The notes under the pieces: model-generated
Seen by the model: the letters and a program-made list of their open reading frames with translations, nothing else
The model's database searches: none
Told to the model about the DNA's origin: nothing
Translations under genes and position numbers: made by a program
Source: Sporosarcina sp. FSL K6-1508
GTDB lineage: Bacteria; Bacillota; Bacilli; Bacillales_A; Planococcaceae
Assembly: GCF_038007465.1 (NCBI RefSeq)
Contig: NZ_JBBOXF010000001.1
Coordinates: 4,103,001 to 4,167,000, forward strand
Length of the DNA stretch: 64,000 nt
Direction: 5' to 3'
Shown: piece by piece, positions 1 through 7,940 of the stretch
Layout of the letters: each line of letters begins with the position of its first letter
Numbering within the stretch: the stretch's first letter is position 1

Positions 1-442
1 ATAATAAGTAGCGCATAAGATGCTCTGCACCATTTCCAATGAATTCGAATAAGAAAGCCCATGCCCCTAAAAACAACGGAGACGCTTTGTAGGATTCTAT
101 CTTAATAATGCTAAATCCGATTGCAAATAGTAAATAATACAAGAAAGCAGGAAAATGGTTTTGTAAACTTGCAAAAAAAGAAATATGCTCATTCGTAAGA
201 TCGCTAATTAGGCGAAAACAAACGACAGTTAGTCCGGTGATGAAACCCGTCCGAATCAAGGGAATTGAAGGACGAATAAGAATAAGTAAAAAAAATGCAA
301 TGCTCCCTAATCCGAATCGAAAATTCTCACCGTTAAAAGGAATCACTTTAATTTCACTAGCAATTGCAGTCAATAAGGCGATTACAACGTAAGAAACGCC
401 AGTAGTCCCGATAGGTTTCTTAAGTTTGCTTATAAAAAACAT
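1..442 (-). CDS. Membrane protein, N-terminal part (cut by window edge)
   Basis: An open frame of 147 codons reads from ATG at 442 to the left edge without a stop. A good ribosome binding site (AAAGGAG) lies 6-8 bases upstream of the ATG. The protein begins MFFISKLKKPIG and has several hydrophobic stretches: VSYVVIALLTAIASE, GSIAFFLLILI, FPAFLYYLLFAIGFSII and a further one near the cut. It is therefore an integral membrane protein with about five or six membrane segments visible. From memory this looks like the sensor part of a Bacillales membrane histidine kinase, but no kinase domain is in the window, so the function is only a guess. It is divergent from the SASP gene. Confidence 0.6.
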   Translation of the reverse strand, partial: MFFISKLKKPIGTTGVSYVVIALLTAIASEIKVIPFNGENFRFGLGSIAFFLLILIRPSIPLIRTGFITGLTVVCFRLISDLTNEHISFFASLQNHFPAFLYYLLFAIGFSIIKIESYKASPLFLGAWAFLFEFIGNGAEHLMRYLL

Positions 443-547
443 TATTTTCTCCTTTATTACATCTCACACTGATTTATTTAGTTTATTATCAACCTATTTA
501 GTGAAAAATGAAAGGAAGAAAATTTGGCTGCTTGTGAAGGAACAAGC

Positions 548-578
548 TGAATTCAATTTTATGACGGTTGGCATTTCA
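548..578 (+). promoter_or_regulatory. Possible sigma-G promoter of the SASP gene
   Basis: TGAATT (548-553) is followed after 18 bases by CATTTCA (572-578). This partly fits the sigma-G pattern (TGMATA, 17-18 bases, CATWMTA) expected for a forespore SASP gene. The match is weak, and the support comes mostly from the gene it precedes. Confidence 0.25.
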
Positions 579-639
579 TCAATTTGCGGTTGTGATTTTT
601 CGATTTCTGGGAACACTACTGTTTGAAGGAGGAGATAAA

Positions 640-912
640 ATGGCTAGCAAGAATAGAATTTTAGTGCCTGATGCACGACCAGCGTTGGATAGACTAAAGG
701 CAGATGTCATGCATGCACAAGGGTACAATGTAGATAAATCTGCACCTGATGACGTTAAATTCGAAATCGCAGAGGAACTTGGCATTCCATTTTCTAAAGA
801 ATATAACGGAAAACTGACGTCGGAACAAGCGGGGAAAATCGGTGGACCAATTGGCGGCAATATGGTAAAAGAAATGGTGAGAATGGCACAAGAGCAAATG
901 GCGAAGAAATGA
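640..912 (+). CDS. Alpha/beta-type small acid-soluble spore protein
   Basis: A 90-residue protein of the SASP family, which coats and protects DNA in the dormant spore and is degraded by the GPR protease at germination. The family signatures are visible: KFEIAEELGI, where GPR is expected to cut between E42 and I43, and the C-terminal GKIGGPIGG followed by a helix ending MVRMAQEQMAKK. The ATG at 640 is chosen over an in-frame upstream ATG (568) because AAGGAGGAG sits at 626-634. The gene stands alone and is expected to be transcribed in the forespore by sigma-G. The N-terminal half (LVPDARPALDRLKADVM) is longer than in the classic SspA/B group but keeps the same layout. Confidence 0.9.
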   Translation: MASKNRILVPDARPALDRLKADVMHAQGYNVDKSAPDDVKFEIAEELGIPFSKEYNGKLTSEQAGKIGGPIGGNMVKEMVRMAQEQMAKK

Positions 913-965
913 AATGATGGTCGGTCACTCTGTCGCGCTCGTTGGATTATTTAGGAATGGGAGCA

Positions 966-1000
966 CCTAGAAAAGCACCGGCCAACTTGCAGCCGGTGCA
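966..1000 (-). terminator. Intrinsic terminator of the DUF3886 gene
   Basis: GCACCGGC (975-982) and GCCGGTGC (992-999) form an 8-bp GC-rich stem with a 9-base loop. On the minus strand it is followed by TTTTC. It lies just past the stop codon at 1005. Confidence 0.75.
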
Positions 1001-1004
1001 CCTA

Positions 1005-1256
1005 TTAGAACTTGGATCCAGTATCTCCATACTCTTTGAGTAGTTCTCCAAAGCTTTTGTTCTTCTCACGTTCTTTCCGCTCAAGGCGAAGTTGCTCTTG
1101 ACGCTCCTCTTCTTTCGTTTCTTCCGCGGCTGATAATGCTTTTTTCGCCGCTTTCAATTTTTCAAGAATATCATCATCAAGTGCATCGGAAAATACCGAT
1201 GTCCCATTGTCTCTCTTTTTCGGCTGTGGTGCAGTTTGTTTACGTTTTTTCGCCAT
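1005..1256 (-). CDS. yqkE: YqkE-like DUF3886 protein, charged
   Basis: An 83-residue, very charged protein beginning MAKKRKQTAPQPKK and ending GELLKEYGDTGSKF. The middle is a Lys/Glu/Arg-rich helix (roughly residues 28-70) that is probably coiled-coil. It resembles Bacillus YqkE (DUF3886), whose function is unknown to me. The start at 1256 has AGGTGAA upstream; a longer frame to 1334 runs into the thiolase gene and starts with sequence unlike the family. The start lies 19 bases after the thiolase stop, so the two are probably co-transcribed, and a terminator follows. A yqkD-like gene lies nearby, as in B. subtilis, which supports the assignment. Confidence 0.7.
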   Translation of the reverse strand: MAKKRKQTAPQPKKRDNGTSVFSDALDDDILEKLKAAKKALSAAEETKEEERQEQLRLERKEREKNKSFGELLKEYGDTGSKF

Positions 1257-1275
1257 TTTTTTCACCTGCTTTCGT

Positions 1276-2460
1276 TCATGGTCGTGTAACGATGGTTGCG
1301 ACACCCTGTCCCCCGCCAATACACAGTGTGGCAAGACCCGACTTTACATCACGACGTTTCATTTCGTGAAGAAGTGTAACCAAGATACGCGCCCCACTCG
1401 CCCCGATCGGATGGCCAAGTGCAATTGCACCGCCATTGACATTCAGTTTTGATTCATCAAATTCAAGTTCTTTTCCTACCGCGATTGATTGTGCGGCGAA
1501 TGCTTCGTTCGCTTCAATTAAATCAATTTCGGCTAGTTGCATATTTGCTTTAGTCAGTGCTTTTTTAACCGCTTGCACAGGACCCAGTCCCATAACGGAC
1601 GGATCGACGCCTGCATTCCCATTCGCGGCAATTGTAGCGAGTGGCGTTAAGCCAAGCTCGTCAGCTTTTTCTTTTGACATAATAACAAATGCAGCTGCAC
1701 CATCGTTAATGCCTGATGCATTTCCTGCAGTTACGCTTCCATCCTTTTTGAAAGCCGGTCGCAGTTTTCCAAGCTTGTCAGCAGTCGTTCCTGCTTTGAC
1801 ATATTCGTCTTGATTGAATATGAGTGGATCGCCTTTGCGCTGTGGAATCTCAATTGCAACGATTTCCTCTGCGAAAGTGCCGGCTTCAATTGCTGCCGCC
1901 GCTTTCTGTTGTGATTTTGCTGAAAATCCATCTTGTTCTTCGCGAGTTATTTCGTAACGGTCACATAGATTTTCAGCCGTGGTCCCCATATGATAATCAT
2001 TAAATGCACACCATAGACCGTCTGAAATCATACTATCGATTATTTTTTGGTCACCCATTTTAAAGCCTTCACGGCCATTTTTCAGTAAGTAAGGTGCTTG
2101 GCTCATATTTTCCATTCCGCCTGCAACAATAATATCTGCATCTCCTGCAAGGATTGCCTGGCGGGCAAGATGGACAGCCTTTAATCCAGAACCGCATACT
2201 TTGTTGATGGTCAGAGCAGGAACAGTTTCAGGAAGTCCCGCTTTCATCGCAGCTTGCCGAGCCGGATTTTGACCGAGCCCTGCTTGCAATACATTCCCCA
2301 TGATTACTTCGTCGACGCTCTCCGGCGCTACCCCAGCGCGTTTGAGAGCTTCTTTTATGACCGTTGCTCCGAGATCAGTTGCAGGTATATCTTTCAACGA
2401 ACCAAGGAACGACCCGATTGCAGAACGAACTGCACTGATGATGACGACTTCATTCGACAT
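1276..2460 (-). CDS. Acetyl-CoA C-acetyltransferase (thiolase)
   Basis: A 394-residue type-II thiolase, which condenses two acetyl-CoA or cleaves acetoacetyl-CoA. The catalytic residues are all present: the nucleophile C89 in NKVCGSGLKAV, H350 in LGHPIGASGAR, and C380 in LCIGGGQG. The length is typical for the family (about 390). A GGGGG ribosome binding site precedes the ATG. The gene is divergent from HMG-CoA lyase, which yields acetoacetate and acetyl-CoA; the pair suggests leucine or ketone-body catabolism, although thiolases are too similar to assign the exact in vivo direction. The DUF3886 gene follows downstream. Confidence 0.92.
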   Translation of the reverse strand: MSNEVVIISAVRSAIGSFLGSLKDIPATDLGATVIKEALKRAGVAPESVDEVIMGNVLQAGLGQNPARQAAMKAGLPETVPALTINKVCGSGLKAVHLARQAILAGDADIIVAGGMENMSQAPYLLKNGREGFKMGDQKIIDSMISDGLWCAFNDYHMGTTAENLCDRYEITREEQDGFSAKSQQKAAAAIEAGTFAEEIVAIEIPQRKGDPLIFNQDEYVKAGTTADKLGKLRPAFKKDGSVTAGNASGINDGAAAFVIMSKEKADELGLTPLATIAANGNAGVDPSVMGLGPVQAVKKALTKANMQLAEIDLIEANEAFAAQSIAVGKELEFDESKLNVNGGAIALGHPIGASGARILVTLLHEMKRRDVKSGLATLCIGGGQGVATIVTRP

Positions 2461-2488
2461 TTCTTTTCCCCCTATTCCCTTATTTAAG

Positions 2489-2518
2489 TTGCCTGTATAT
2501 GCATCCCTTCATTACAAT
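2489..2518 (+). promoter_or_regulatory. Possible sigma-A promoter for HMG-CoA lyase
   Basis: TTGCCT (2489-2494), an 18-base spacer and TACAAT (2513-2518) lie in the short gap between the divergent thiolase and lyase genes. The transcript leader would be very short, so this is a weak call. Confidence 0.25.
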
Positions 2519-2537
2519 ATACTAGAGGAGGGATGAT

Positions 2538-3440
2538 ATGTTCATTTTACCAAACAACGTTACAATTATCGAGGTTGGTCCGCGCGATGGACTGCAAAAC
2601 GAAAAGAAGCATGTCGATGAAAACGACAAGCTGGCATTTATTGAAGCTTTACAAGGGGCAGGCATTCAGGAAATGGAGCTGACTTCGTTTGTATCTCCAA
2701 AATGGGTGCCGCAAATGGCGGATGCAAAAACAATTGTAGAAAAGACAAAGAAAGTCGGCAGGCAATTCGTCCTTGCACCAAATGAAAAAGGCGCCGAGCT
2801 TGCAATTGAAGCGGGTGCACGCAGTATTGCCGTGTTCGTCGGGGTAAGCAATACATTTAACACTAAAAATATTAACCGAACAACCGCTGAAAGCATCGAC
2901 GCGCTTGAGCCCGTCTTTGCGAAACTGAAAATAGATGGCATTTTTATCCGGGCTTGCATCTCCACTGCGTTTTATTGTCCGTATGAAGGGAAGATAGAGA
3001 TAGAGGATGTCGTAGCACTTTGTAAACGATTTGTCGCTATGGGAGCCGATGAGCTAAGTGTAGCGGATACGATTGGGAAAGCGAATCCGCGTGAAAGTTA
3101 TGAGTTGTTTAAGACATTGAAGAAAGAACTACCTGACGTCCTATTAACAGCTCATTTCCACGATACACGCAAAATGGCGATAGCAAATATTTTTGCTTCG
3201 CTACAAGCAGGCATTGACCGATTTGATACATCTGCGGGCGGCTTAGGTGGGTGCCCCTTCGCTCCTGGTGCAACGGGCAATGTTGCGACTGAAGATGTAG
3301 TCAACATGCTCGATGCGCTTGGCATCGAAACAGGCGTTGATGTGAAAAAAGTTTGTGAAGCAGTCCAAGTGATTGCGCCGCATGTGTCGCGGCCAATTGA
3401 CACAGGAATGTACAGATTGTTTGAGAACGATCAACTGTAA
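2538..3440 (+). CDS. mvaB: Hydroxymethylglutaryl-CoA lyase
   Basis: A 300-residue TIM-barrel enzyme that splits HMG-CoA into acetoacetate and acetyl-CoA, the last step of leucine breakdown. It shows the HMGL-like aldolase features: IEVGPRDGLQ near the N terminus (catalytic R16), metal ligands in TAHFHD (H206, H208), and the lyase loop GGLGGCPFAPGATGN with active-site C239. The length equals that of the bacterial family (about 300). AGAGGAGGG precedes the ATG. It is divergent from thiolase and is followed after 15 bases by the YqkD-like hydrolase, probably on the same transcript. Confidence 0.93.
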   Translation: MFILPNNVTIIEVGPRDGLQNEKKHVDENDKLAFIEALQGAGIQEMELTSFVSPKWVPQMADAKTIVEKTKKVGRQFVLAPNEKGAELAIEAGARSIAVFVGVSNTFNTKNINRTTAESIDALEPVFAKLKIDGIFIRACISTAFYCPYEGKIEIEDVVALCKRFVAMGADELSVADTIGKANPRESYELFKTLKKELPDVLLTAHFHDTRKMAIANIFASLQAGIDRFDTSAGGLGGCPFAPGATGNVATEDVVNMLDALGIETGVDVKKVCEAVQVIAPHVSRPIDTGMYRLFENDQL

Positions 3441-3455
3441 AAGGAGTTGAGTGGG

Positions 3456-4382
3456 TTGAAACGGCGCGTTCTTTATATAACCGGTGTGATTTCTAGTACA
3501 TTCACTGCGTTACTGGCCATTTTTGGAATTGTCTCCACGAATAGGCTGATGTTTTTGAAGTTGAAGGATTCCAATTTTATTTTAGAACGAGAAATAATTT
3601 CAAAACGATTTGATGAACATTGGTATGAAACAGTGCGCAAAGATGATATGTGGATTAAGTCACCAAACGGTTATTTATTGAGGGCGATATTTCTGAAACC
3701 ACTTGAAACGGCGAAAACCGTGATCATTTGTCACGGTGTAACCGAAAATAAGATTAATTCAATGAAATATGCTCGTCTTTTCGAACGGCTTGGTTTTAAC
3801 TCTGTCGTCTATGATCATCGACGGCACGGGGACTCAGGCGGAAAGACAACGAGTTTCGGGTATTATGAAAAAAATGACTTGCAGGCGATTGTCCATGCCG
3901 TGCGGCAACGGATTGGAAAAAGAGCTTTGCTTGGCATCCATGGCGAATCAATGGGTGCTGCAACAACAATTTTGTATGCGGGTACATTTAAAGATGAAGC
4001 AAATTTCCATATCGTCGATTGTCCATTTTCGGACTTTTCCGAACAGATTCTTCATATTTTAAGAAAAAATACTCCTATACGCTCATCCATGGCTCTGCGT
4101 ATTGCCAACGTTTTTCTTAAAATGCGTGACGGTTATACGCTGAACTTGGTCTCACCGCGTGAAGTAGTTAAAAACATTGTGAAACCTGTTCTTTTCATCC
4201 ATAGTATGGAAGATGATTTCATCCTTCCCTATATGACGGAAGAATTGTACGCAGCAAAACAAGGTGACAAAATGCTGAAGCTCTTTCAAAAGGGTACCCA
4301 CGCCAAATCGTTCAATGACAATCCGATGCAATACGAAAAGACAGTACAGGAGTTTCTAGGGCGATTCGGTTTCAGAGACTAA
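3456..4382 (+). CDS. yqkD: Membrane-anchored alpha/beta hydrolase, YqkD-like
   Basis: A 308-residue alpha/beta hydrolase with an N-terminal hydrophobic anchor (about residues 5-27). Catalytic triad candidates are visible: S165 in the elbow HGESMG, D253/D254 in HSMEDDF, and H282 in KGTHAKSF; the oxyanion region is ICHGVTENK. The TTG at 3456 is preferred because AAAGGAG at 3440-3446 is then nine bases away; an in-frame TTG at 3447 would abut the ribosome binding site. The substrate is unknown. It follows HMG-CoA lyase directly and ends at a strong terminator. It resembles B. subtilis YqkD, and the nearby yqkE-like gene supports this. Confidence 0.8.
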   Translation: MKRRVLYITGVISSTFTALLAIFGIVSTNRLMFLKLKDSNFILEREIISKRFDEHWYETVRKDDMWIKSPNGYLLRAIFLKPLETAKTVIICHGVTENKINSMKYARLFERLGFNSVVYDHRRHGDSGGKTTSFGYYEKNDLQAIVHAVRQRIGKRALLGIHGESMGAATTILYAGTFKDEANFHIVDCPFSDFSEQILHILRKNTPIRSSMALRIANVFLKMRDGYTLNLVSPREVVKNIVKPVLFIHSMEDDFILPYMTEELYAAKQGDKMLKLFQKGTHAKSFNDNPMQYEKTVQEFLGRFGFRD

Positions 4383-4383
4383 G

Positions 4384-4419
4384 AAAACATCCATTCAGGG
4401 AGCTGAATGGATGTTTTTT
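4384..4419 (+). terminator. Intrinsic terminator after the YqkD-like gene
   Basis: A perfect 15-bp stem (4384-4398 with 4403-4417) with a GGAG loop is followed by a T run. It begins two bases after the stop codon and ends the mvaB-yqkD transcript. Confidence 0.9.
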
Positions 4420-4447
4420 CTATTCATTTGCCAGACGTTTGTATCAC

Positions 4448-4590
4448 GACCGATCATAAATCCTCACCAACCGATCGTATTAGCTGCACGACCGCCCATA
4501 TCCCCTCAACAACCGATCATATCAACCCCGCGACCGCCCATATCTCCTCAACAACCGATCATATCAGCCTCGCGACCGCCCCATCCCCCC
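4448..4590. repeat. 42-bp tandem repeat, about 3.4 copies
   Basis: Three consecutive 42-bp units start at 4448, 4490 and 4532, each opening GACCG, and a partial unit follows from 4574. Units 2 and 3 differ at only a few positions; unit 1 is more diverged. The array lies in the 400-bp gap between two convergent terminators and repeats the theme ACCGATCATATC. Frames across it read as proline-rich repeats on the plus strand, but the only available start lies inside the terminator, so it is probably not coding. Confidence 0.85.
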
Positions 4591-4641
4591 TCGCCATCTG
4601 GTAACTCATCCTCAATCCAAGACCCAGTAACTTACAAACAA

Positions 4642-4688
4642 CAAAAAACCACCTTTCCTGTCAAAACTTCAACAGAAAAAGTGGTTTA
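4642..4688 (-). terminator. Probable terminator of yneF (minus strand)
   Basis: AAACCAC at 4647-4653 pairs with GTGGTTT at 4681-4687, with further partial pairing inside. On the minus strand the stem is followed by TTTTTTGTTG. It lies about 100 bp past the yneF stop; the bases between hold nothing I recognise. Confidence 0.5.
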
Positions 4689-4786
4689 CTAATTAGTTGG
4701 CAGAAAGATTAACCTATGTACAATACATTGCAGGTTGTCTTTTCACTACTCTTTTACAAACTATATGATGACTGGATTGCTTTTAA

Positions 4787-5029
4787 TTACTTTTTAGTCT
4801 TTTTATCTTTTTTGTCACTCACTTTGTTCATTTGTGCCATCATTTGATTAATTTTCTTTTGTGAGGGTTTTTGTCCCATTTGCATCATCATCATACGTAA
4901 CATGTCTTCATTAATCGGCGGGTTATCTTTCAAATATTTCATCATATATTGACGTGCAATGAAAAATCCGAGGGCCACACCTGCTAATAGCGCGACGATG
5001 ATCAAAACGATCCACCATACTGTAGTCAT
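4787..5029 (-). CDS. yneF: YneF family small membrane protein (UPF0154)
   Basis: An 80-residue protein with one N-terminal membrane segment (VWWIVLIIVALLAGVALGFFIA, residues about 4-25). A conserved cytoplasmic part follows with KYLKDNPPINEDMLRMMMMQMGQKPSQKK, which is the UPF0154 signature, and then a Lys-rich tail. A strong GAGGAGGT ribosome binding site precedes the ATG. It lies downstream of sirA and tkt, the same order as tkt-sirA-yneF in B. subtilis. The function of the family is unknown. Confidence 0.9.
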   Translation of the reverse strand: MTTVWWIVLIIVALLAGVALGFFIARQYMMKYLKDNPPINEDMLRMMMMQMGQKPSQKKINQMMAQMNKVSDKKDKKTKK

Positions 5030-5170
5030 CCGCTATACCTCCTCTACTTCAGTTATTCGATTTTACTCAACCATGATGAATTATACAACATTGTACTAGT
5101 GAATAGCAATGGACCGTAATTAAATATTCTAATCATCACATAATATGGAATTATACTTGCTACTATTTGG

Positions 5171-5215
5171 ACAGACAAATAGACCCTTTTATACAAGTCG
5201 GGTCCTTTTGTCTGT
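5171..5215 (-). terminator. Hairpin downstream of sirA
   Basis: ACAGACAAA (5171-5179) pairs with TTTGTCTGT (5207-5215), and AGACCC (5181-5186) with GGGTCC (5200-5205, one G-T type pair). The hairpin lies 18 bp past the sirA stop. No clear T run follows on either strand, so termination is only likely. Confidence 0.45.
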
Positions 5216-5232
5216 GTATCTGATTTTTGTTT

Positions 5233-5682
5233 TTATAGATATGCAGCTTCTTCATATGCACGAAAGTCAGTCGTTTTGACAGGTTTAAGCCATCCCCATT
5301 CCCCGTGACCGTCCATGACAGCGAAGAAACGATCAGCTGCGCCTGACAACGCAACAAACAAATCCAAGTCCAGCATACGGGATCCATCGCAATATACATT
5401 AAGTGAATATGATGATAGCGAAATAAGAATGGATCCTTTGACGGGATGCGTCAGTTTGTATTCCCCGTTTCTGGATTCAATCGATGTGAATCCTTCACCT
5501 AAGTTTGCAATAATGGCTTCATCAATCATTTTCTCTTCAAGTTTGTCACATAAGTAATGGACTTCAAGCATACAATCATTCTGTTGCTCATCCTCTTTTA
5601 ATAGGTCATACAAGAGCCGTTCACGTCCAATGACGAATGGCTGGTACGCTTCTTTCACTTTATAAATTCCGTATGATCGCAA
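5233..5682 (-). CDS. sirA: Sporulation inhibitor of replication SirA
   Basis: A 149-residue SirA-family protein. SirA binds DnaA and stops new rounds of replication when cells commit to sporulation. Recognisable family positions are the start RSYGIYKVKEAYQ (compare the B. subtilis MERHYYTYLIKEEF), FVIGRERLLYDLL, and the C-terminal RFFAVMDGHGEWGWLKPVK. The TTG at 5682 is chosen because AGGGGGTGG lies six bases upstream and because it gives the family length (148 in B. subtilis). An in-frame GTG at 5691 overlaps the ribosome binding site. It sits between tkt and yneF, as in B. subtilis. Expected control is by Spo0A. Confidence 0.85.
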   Translation of the reverse strand: MRSYGIYKVKEAYQPFVIGRERLLYDLLKEDEQQNDCMLEVHYLCDKLEEKMIDEAIIANLGEGFTSIESRNGEYKLTHPVKGSILISLSSYSLNVYCDGSRMLDLDLFVALSGAADRFFAVMDGHGEWGWLKPVKTTDFRAYEEAAYL

Positions 5683-5746
5683 AATCGCCACCCCCTAGTA
5701 ATAAGCCTACATTAGTTGATTTAAAAAGGATGTCACATTGCGGAAT

Positions 5747-5769
5747 GGACGAACACTATTATTGTCGGA
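5747..5769. promoter_or_regulatory. Possible Spo0A boxes upstream of sirA
   Basis: GGACGAA (5747-5753) and TGTCGGA (5763-5769) each match six of seven bases of the Spo0A box TGNCGAA. They lie 16 bases apart, about 65-90 bases upstream of the sirA start. sirA is a Spo0A-activated gene in B. subtilis, but single near-matches are common by chance. Confidence 0.3.
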
Positions 5770-5802
5770 AAATACGGATAACTAAAGATTCCGTTAAAAC
5801 CT

Positions 5803-5852
5803 TCAAAAAAGCAGCTCCATTTGCCAAAGAATCTTAGGCAAACAGAGCTGCT
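5803..5852 (-). terminator. Intrinsic terminator of tkt
   Basis: A long stem (GCAGCTCCATTTGCC at 5811-5825 with GGCAAACAGAGCTGC at 5838-5852, two mismatches) lies just past the tkt stop. It is followed on the minus strand by TTTTTTG. Confidence 0.85.
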
Positions 5853-5858
5853 TCATTT

Positions 5859-7865
5859 TTAGTTATTGATTAACATTTTTACCGTAGCAAGGACATTTTC
5901 TTCTGTAAAGCCGAATTCTTTAATGACAGTATCTCCAGGTGCACTCGCTCCGAACGTGTCGATTGCAATCATCGCACCTTCATCACCAATGTATTTATGC
6001 CAACCAAATGACACACCCATTTCGATACCAAGACGTTTTTTCACATCTTTCGGCAATACACTTTGTTTGTATGCGTCGTCTTGTTTCTCAAACAGATCCC
6101 ATGATGGCATAGAAACGACAGATACATCGATTCCTTCAGCCAGCAATTTCGCTTGTGCCGCAACTGCAAGACTTACTTCAGAACCAGTTGCAATCAAAAT
6201 TGCATCTGCTTGTTCTTTATTAGCAGGTGAAACGGTGTAAGCACCTTTTTTGACGCCTTCCATTGCAAGCTCTGCTGATTTCGGAAGGACAGTCAAGTTT
6301 TGACGAGATAATACTAGCGCAGTCGGCGCATTCTTCGATGACACGGCAATGTTCCAGGCAGCGGCAGTTTCGTTCGCATCTGCTGGTCGAATAACCGAAA
6401 GACCCGGCATTGCACGGAGTGAAGCAAGATGTTCAACCGGTTCATGTGTAGGGCCGTCTTCACCGACGGCTACGCTGTCATGTGTGAATACGTATGTGAC
6501 CGGTATACCCATAAGGGATGAAAGACGGATTGCAGGACGCACGTAGTCACTGAATACGAAGAACGTTCCGCCGAATACATGTAAACCACCATGCAAAGTC
6601 ATTCCATTTAACGCGGTTCCCATTGCGAATTCACGTACACCGAACCAAATATTCCGACCGGCATAATTTGCAGGAAGGAAATCCCCTGATCCTTTGATCG
6701 TCGTTTTGTTGGAACCTGCAAGATCCGCACTTCCGCCGAAGAATGATGGAAGCTGTTTAGCAATTGCATTGATGGCGTCGCCGGATGCAGAACGTGTCGC
6801 GTGTGATGAACCCGCTTCATACGTCGGCAATGATTTCTCGAAGCCTTCCGGCAATTTGCGGTCAATCGCATCTTTCAATTGCTTCGCAAGATCCGCATGT
6901 GTCGTTTCGTATTTTTTAAATAATGCGTTCCATTCCTGTTCTTTTTGCGCGCCTAACTTCTCAGCCGCTTCTTGGAATGTTTCATAGACACCTTCAGGAA
7001 CATGGAAATCTTCATCTAGTGTCCATTCATAATATTCTTTTGTGAGTTTCATTTCATCTTCGCCAAGCGGCATGCCGTGTGCATCCGATTTTCCGGAGCG
7101 GTTTGGTGAACCATAACCAATGACCGTTTTAACTTCGATCATCGTTGGCCCTCCGACATTGCCTTTCGCTTCTTCAATTGCTGTCGAAACGAGGCCAATG
7201 TTATTGCCGTCCTCAACACGGATATAGTTCCAGCCATATGACTCAAAGCGTTTACAGATATTTTCGGAGAAAGACATGTCAAGTTCACCATCGAGTGAGA
7301 TGTCGTTACTATCGTACAGGACAATCAGTTTATTCAACTGCAGATGCCCTGCAAGTGAAATCGCTTCGGCTGCAACACCCTCCATAAGATCACCATCGCC
7401 GCAAAGTGCGTACGTATAATGATCGACTACGTCAAAACTTGGTTGGTTGTACGTCGCTGCAAGGTGTTTTTCCGCCATTGCCATTCCGACTGCCATACCA
7501 ATACCTTGTCCGAGTGGGCCAGTCGTAGCTTCAACGCCGACTGTATGGCCATATTCTGGATGCCCAGGAGTTTTGGAGTCCCATTGTCTAAAGTTCTTGA
7601 TTTCCTCCATAGGAAGACCGTAGCCTCCAAGATGAAGCAGGCTGTATAGAAGCATCGAACCGTGTCCCGCTGAGAGGACAAAGCGATCGCGGTTAAACCA
7701 TTGCGGATTCGAAGGGTTATGGTGCATATGCTTTGTCCAAAGTGTATAGGCCATTGGAGCAGCGCCCATCGGCAATCCCGGATGTCCGGAATTCGCTTTT
7801 TCGATTGCATCAATTGAGAGTGTACGGATAGTGTTAATGGCTAGTTGGTCAATCTGTTGAGTCAT
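5859..7865 (-). CDS. tkt: Transketolase
   Basis: A 668-residue, thiamine-diphosphate-dependent transketolase of the non-oxidative pentose phosphate pathway. It contains the N-terminal substrate region SGHPGLPMGAAPMAY, the ThDP motif beginning GDGDLMEGVAAEAISLAG and closing near YDSNDISLDG, and the pyrimidine-domain motif VGEDGPTHEPVEHLASLR. The length matches B. subtilis Tkt (667). The ATG at 7865 is preferred over an in-frame ATG at 7874 because GGGAAAGG is then nine bases away rather than touching the start. It has its own terminator; sirA is the next gene downstream. Confidence 0.97.
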   Translation of the reverse strand: MTQQIDQLAINTIRTLSIDAIEKANSGHPGLPMGAAPMAYTLWTKHMHHNPSNPQWFNRDRFVLSAGHGSMLLYSLLHLGGYGLPMEEIKNFRQWDSKTPGHPEYGHTVGVEATTGPLGQGIGMAVGMAMAEKHLAATYNQPSFDVVDHYTYALCGDGDLMEGVAAEAISLAGHLQLNKLIVLYDSNDISLDGELDMSFSENICKRFESYGWNYIRVEDGNNIGLVSTAIEEAKGNVGGPTMIEVKTVIGYGSPNRSGKSDAHGMPLGEDEMKLTKEYYEWTLDEDFHVPEGVYETFQEAAEKLGAQKEQEWNALFKKYETTHADLAKQLKDAIDRKLPEGFEKSLPTYEAGSSHATRSASGDAINAIAKQLPSFFGGSADLAGSNKTTIKGSGDFLPANYAGRNIWFGVREFAMGTALNGMTLHGGLHVFGGTFFVFSDYVRPAIRLSSLMGIPVTYVFTHDSVAVGEDGPTHEPVEHLASLRAMPGLSVIRPADANETAAAWNIAVSSKNAPTALVLSRQNLTVLPKSAELAMEGVKKGAYTVSPANKEQADAILIATGSEVSLAVAAQAKLLAEGIDVSVVSMPSWDLFEKQDDAYKQSVLPKDVKKRLGIEMGVSFGWHKYIGDEGAMIAIDTFGASAPGDTVIKEFGFTEENVLATVKMLINN

Positions 7866-7890
7866 TGTGTACATCCTTTCCCGTGTTGTC

Positions 7891-7919
7891 TATTTATCTA
7901 CATATCCTAGTTTAGACAA
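7891..7919 (-). promoter_or_regulatory. Probable sigma-A promoter of tkt
   Basis: On the minus strand TTGTCT (7914-7919), 17 bases and TAAATA (7891-7896) lie 26 bases upstream of the tkt start. Confidence 0.45.
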
Positions 7920-7940
7920 TCAGCGCCGCGAATGCAAAGG

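Noticed and set aside
4411..4692. Proline-rich plus-strand frame over the 42-bp tandem repeats
   Set aside because: Its ATG lies inside the 3' arm of a strong terminator and no ribosome binding site is present; the repeat periodicity of 42 (divisible by three) keeps the frame open by itself.
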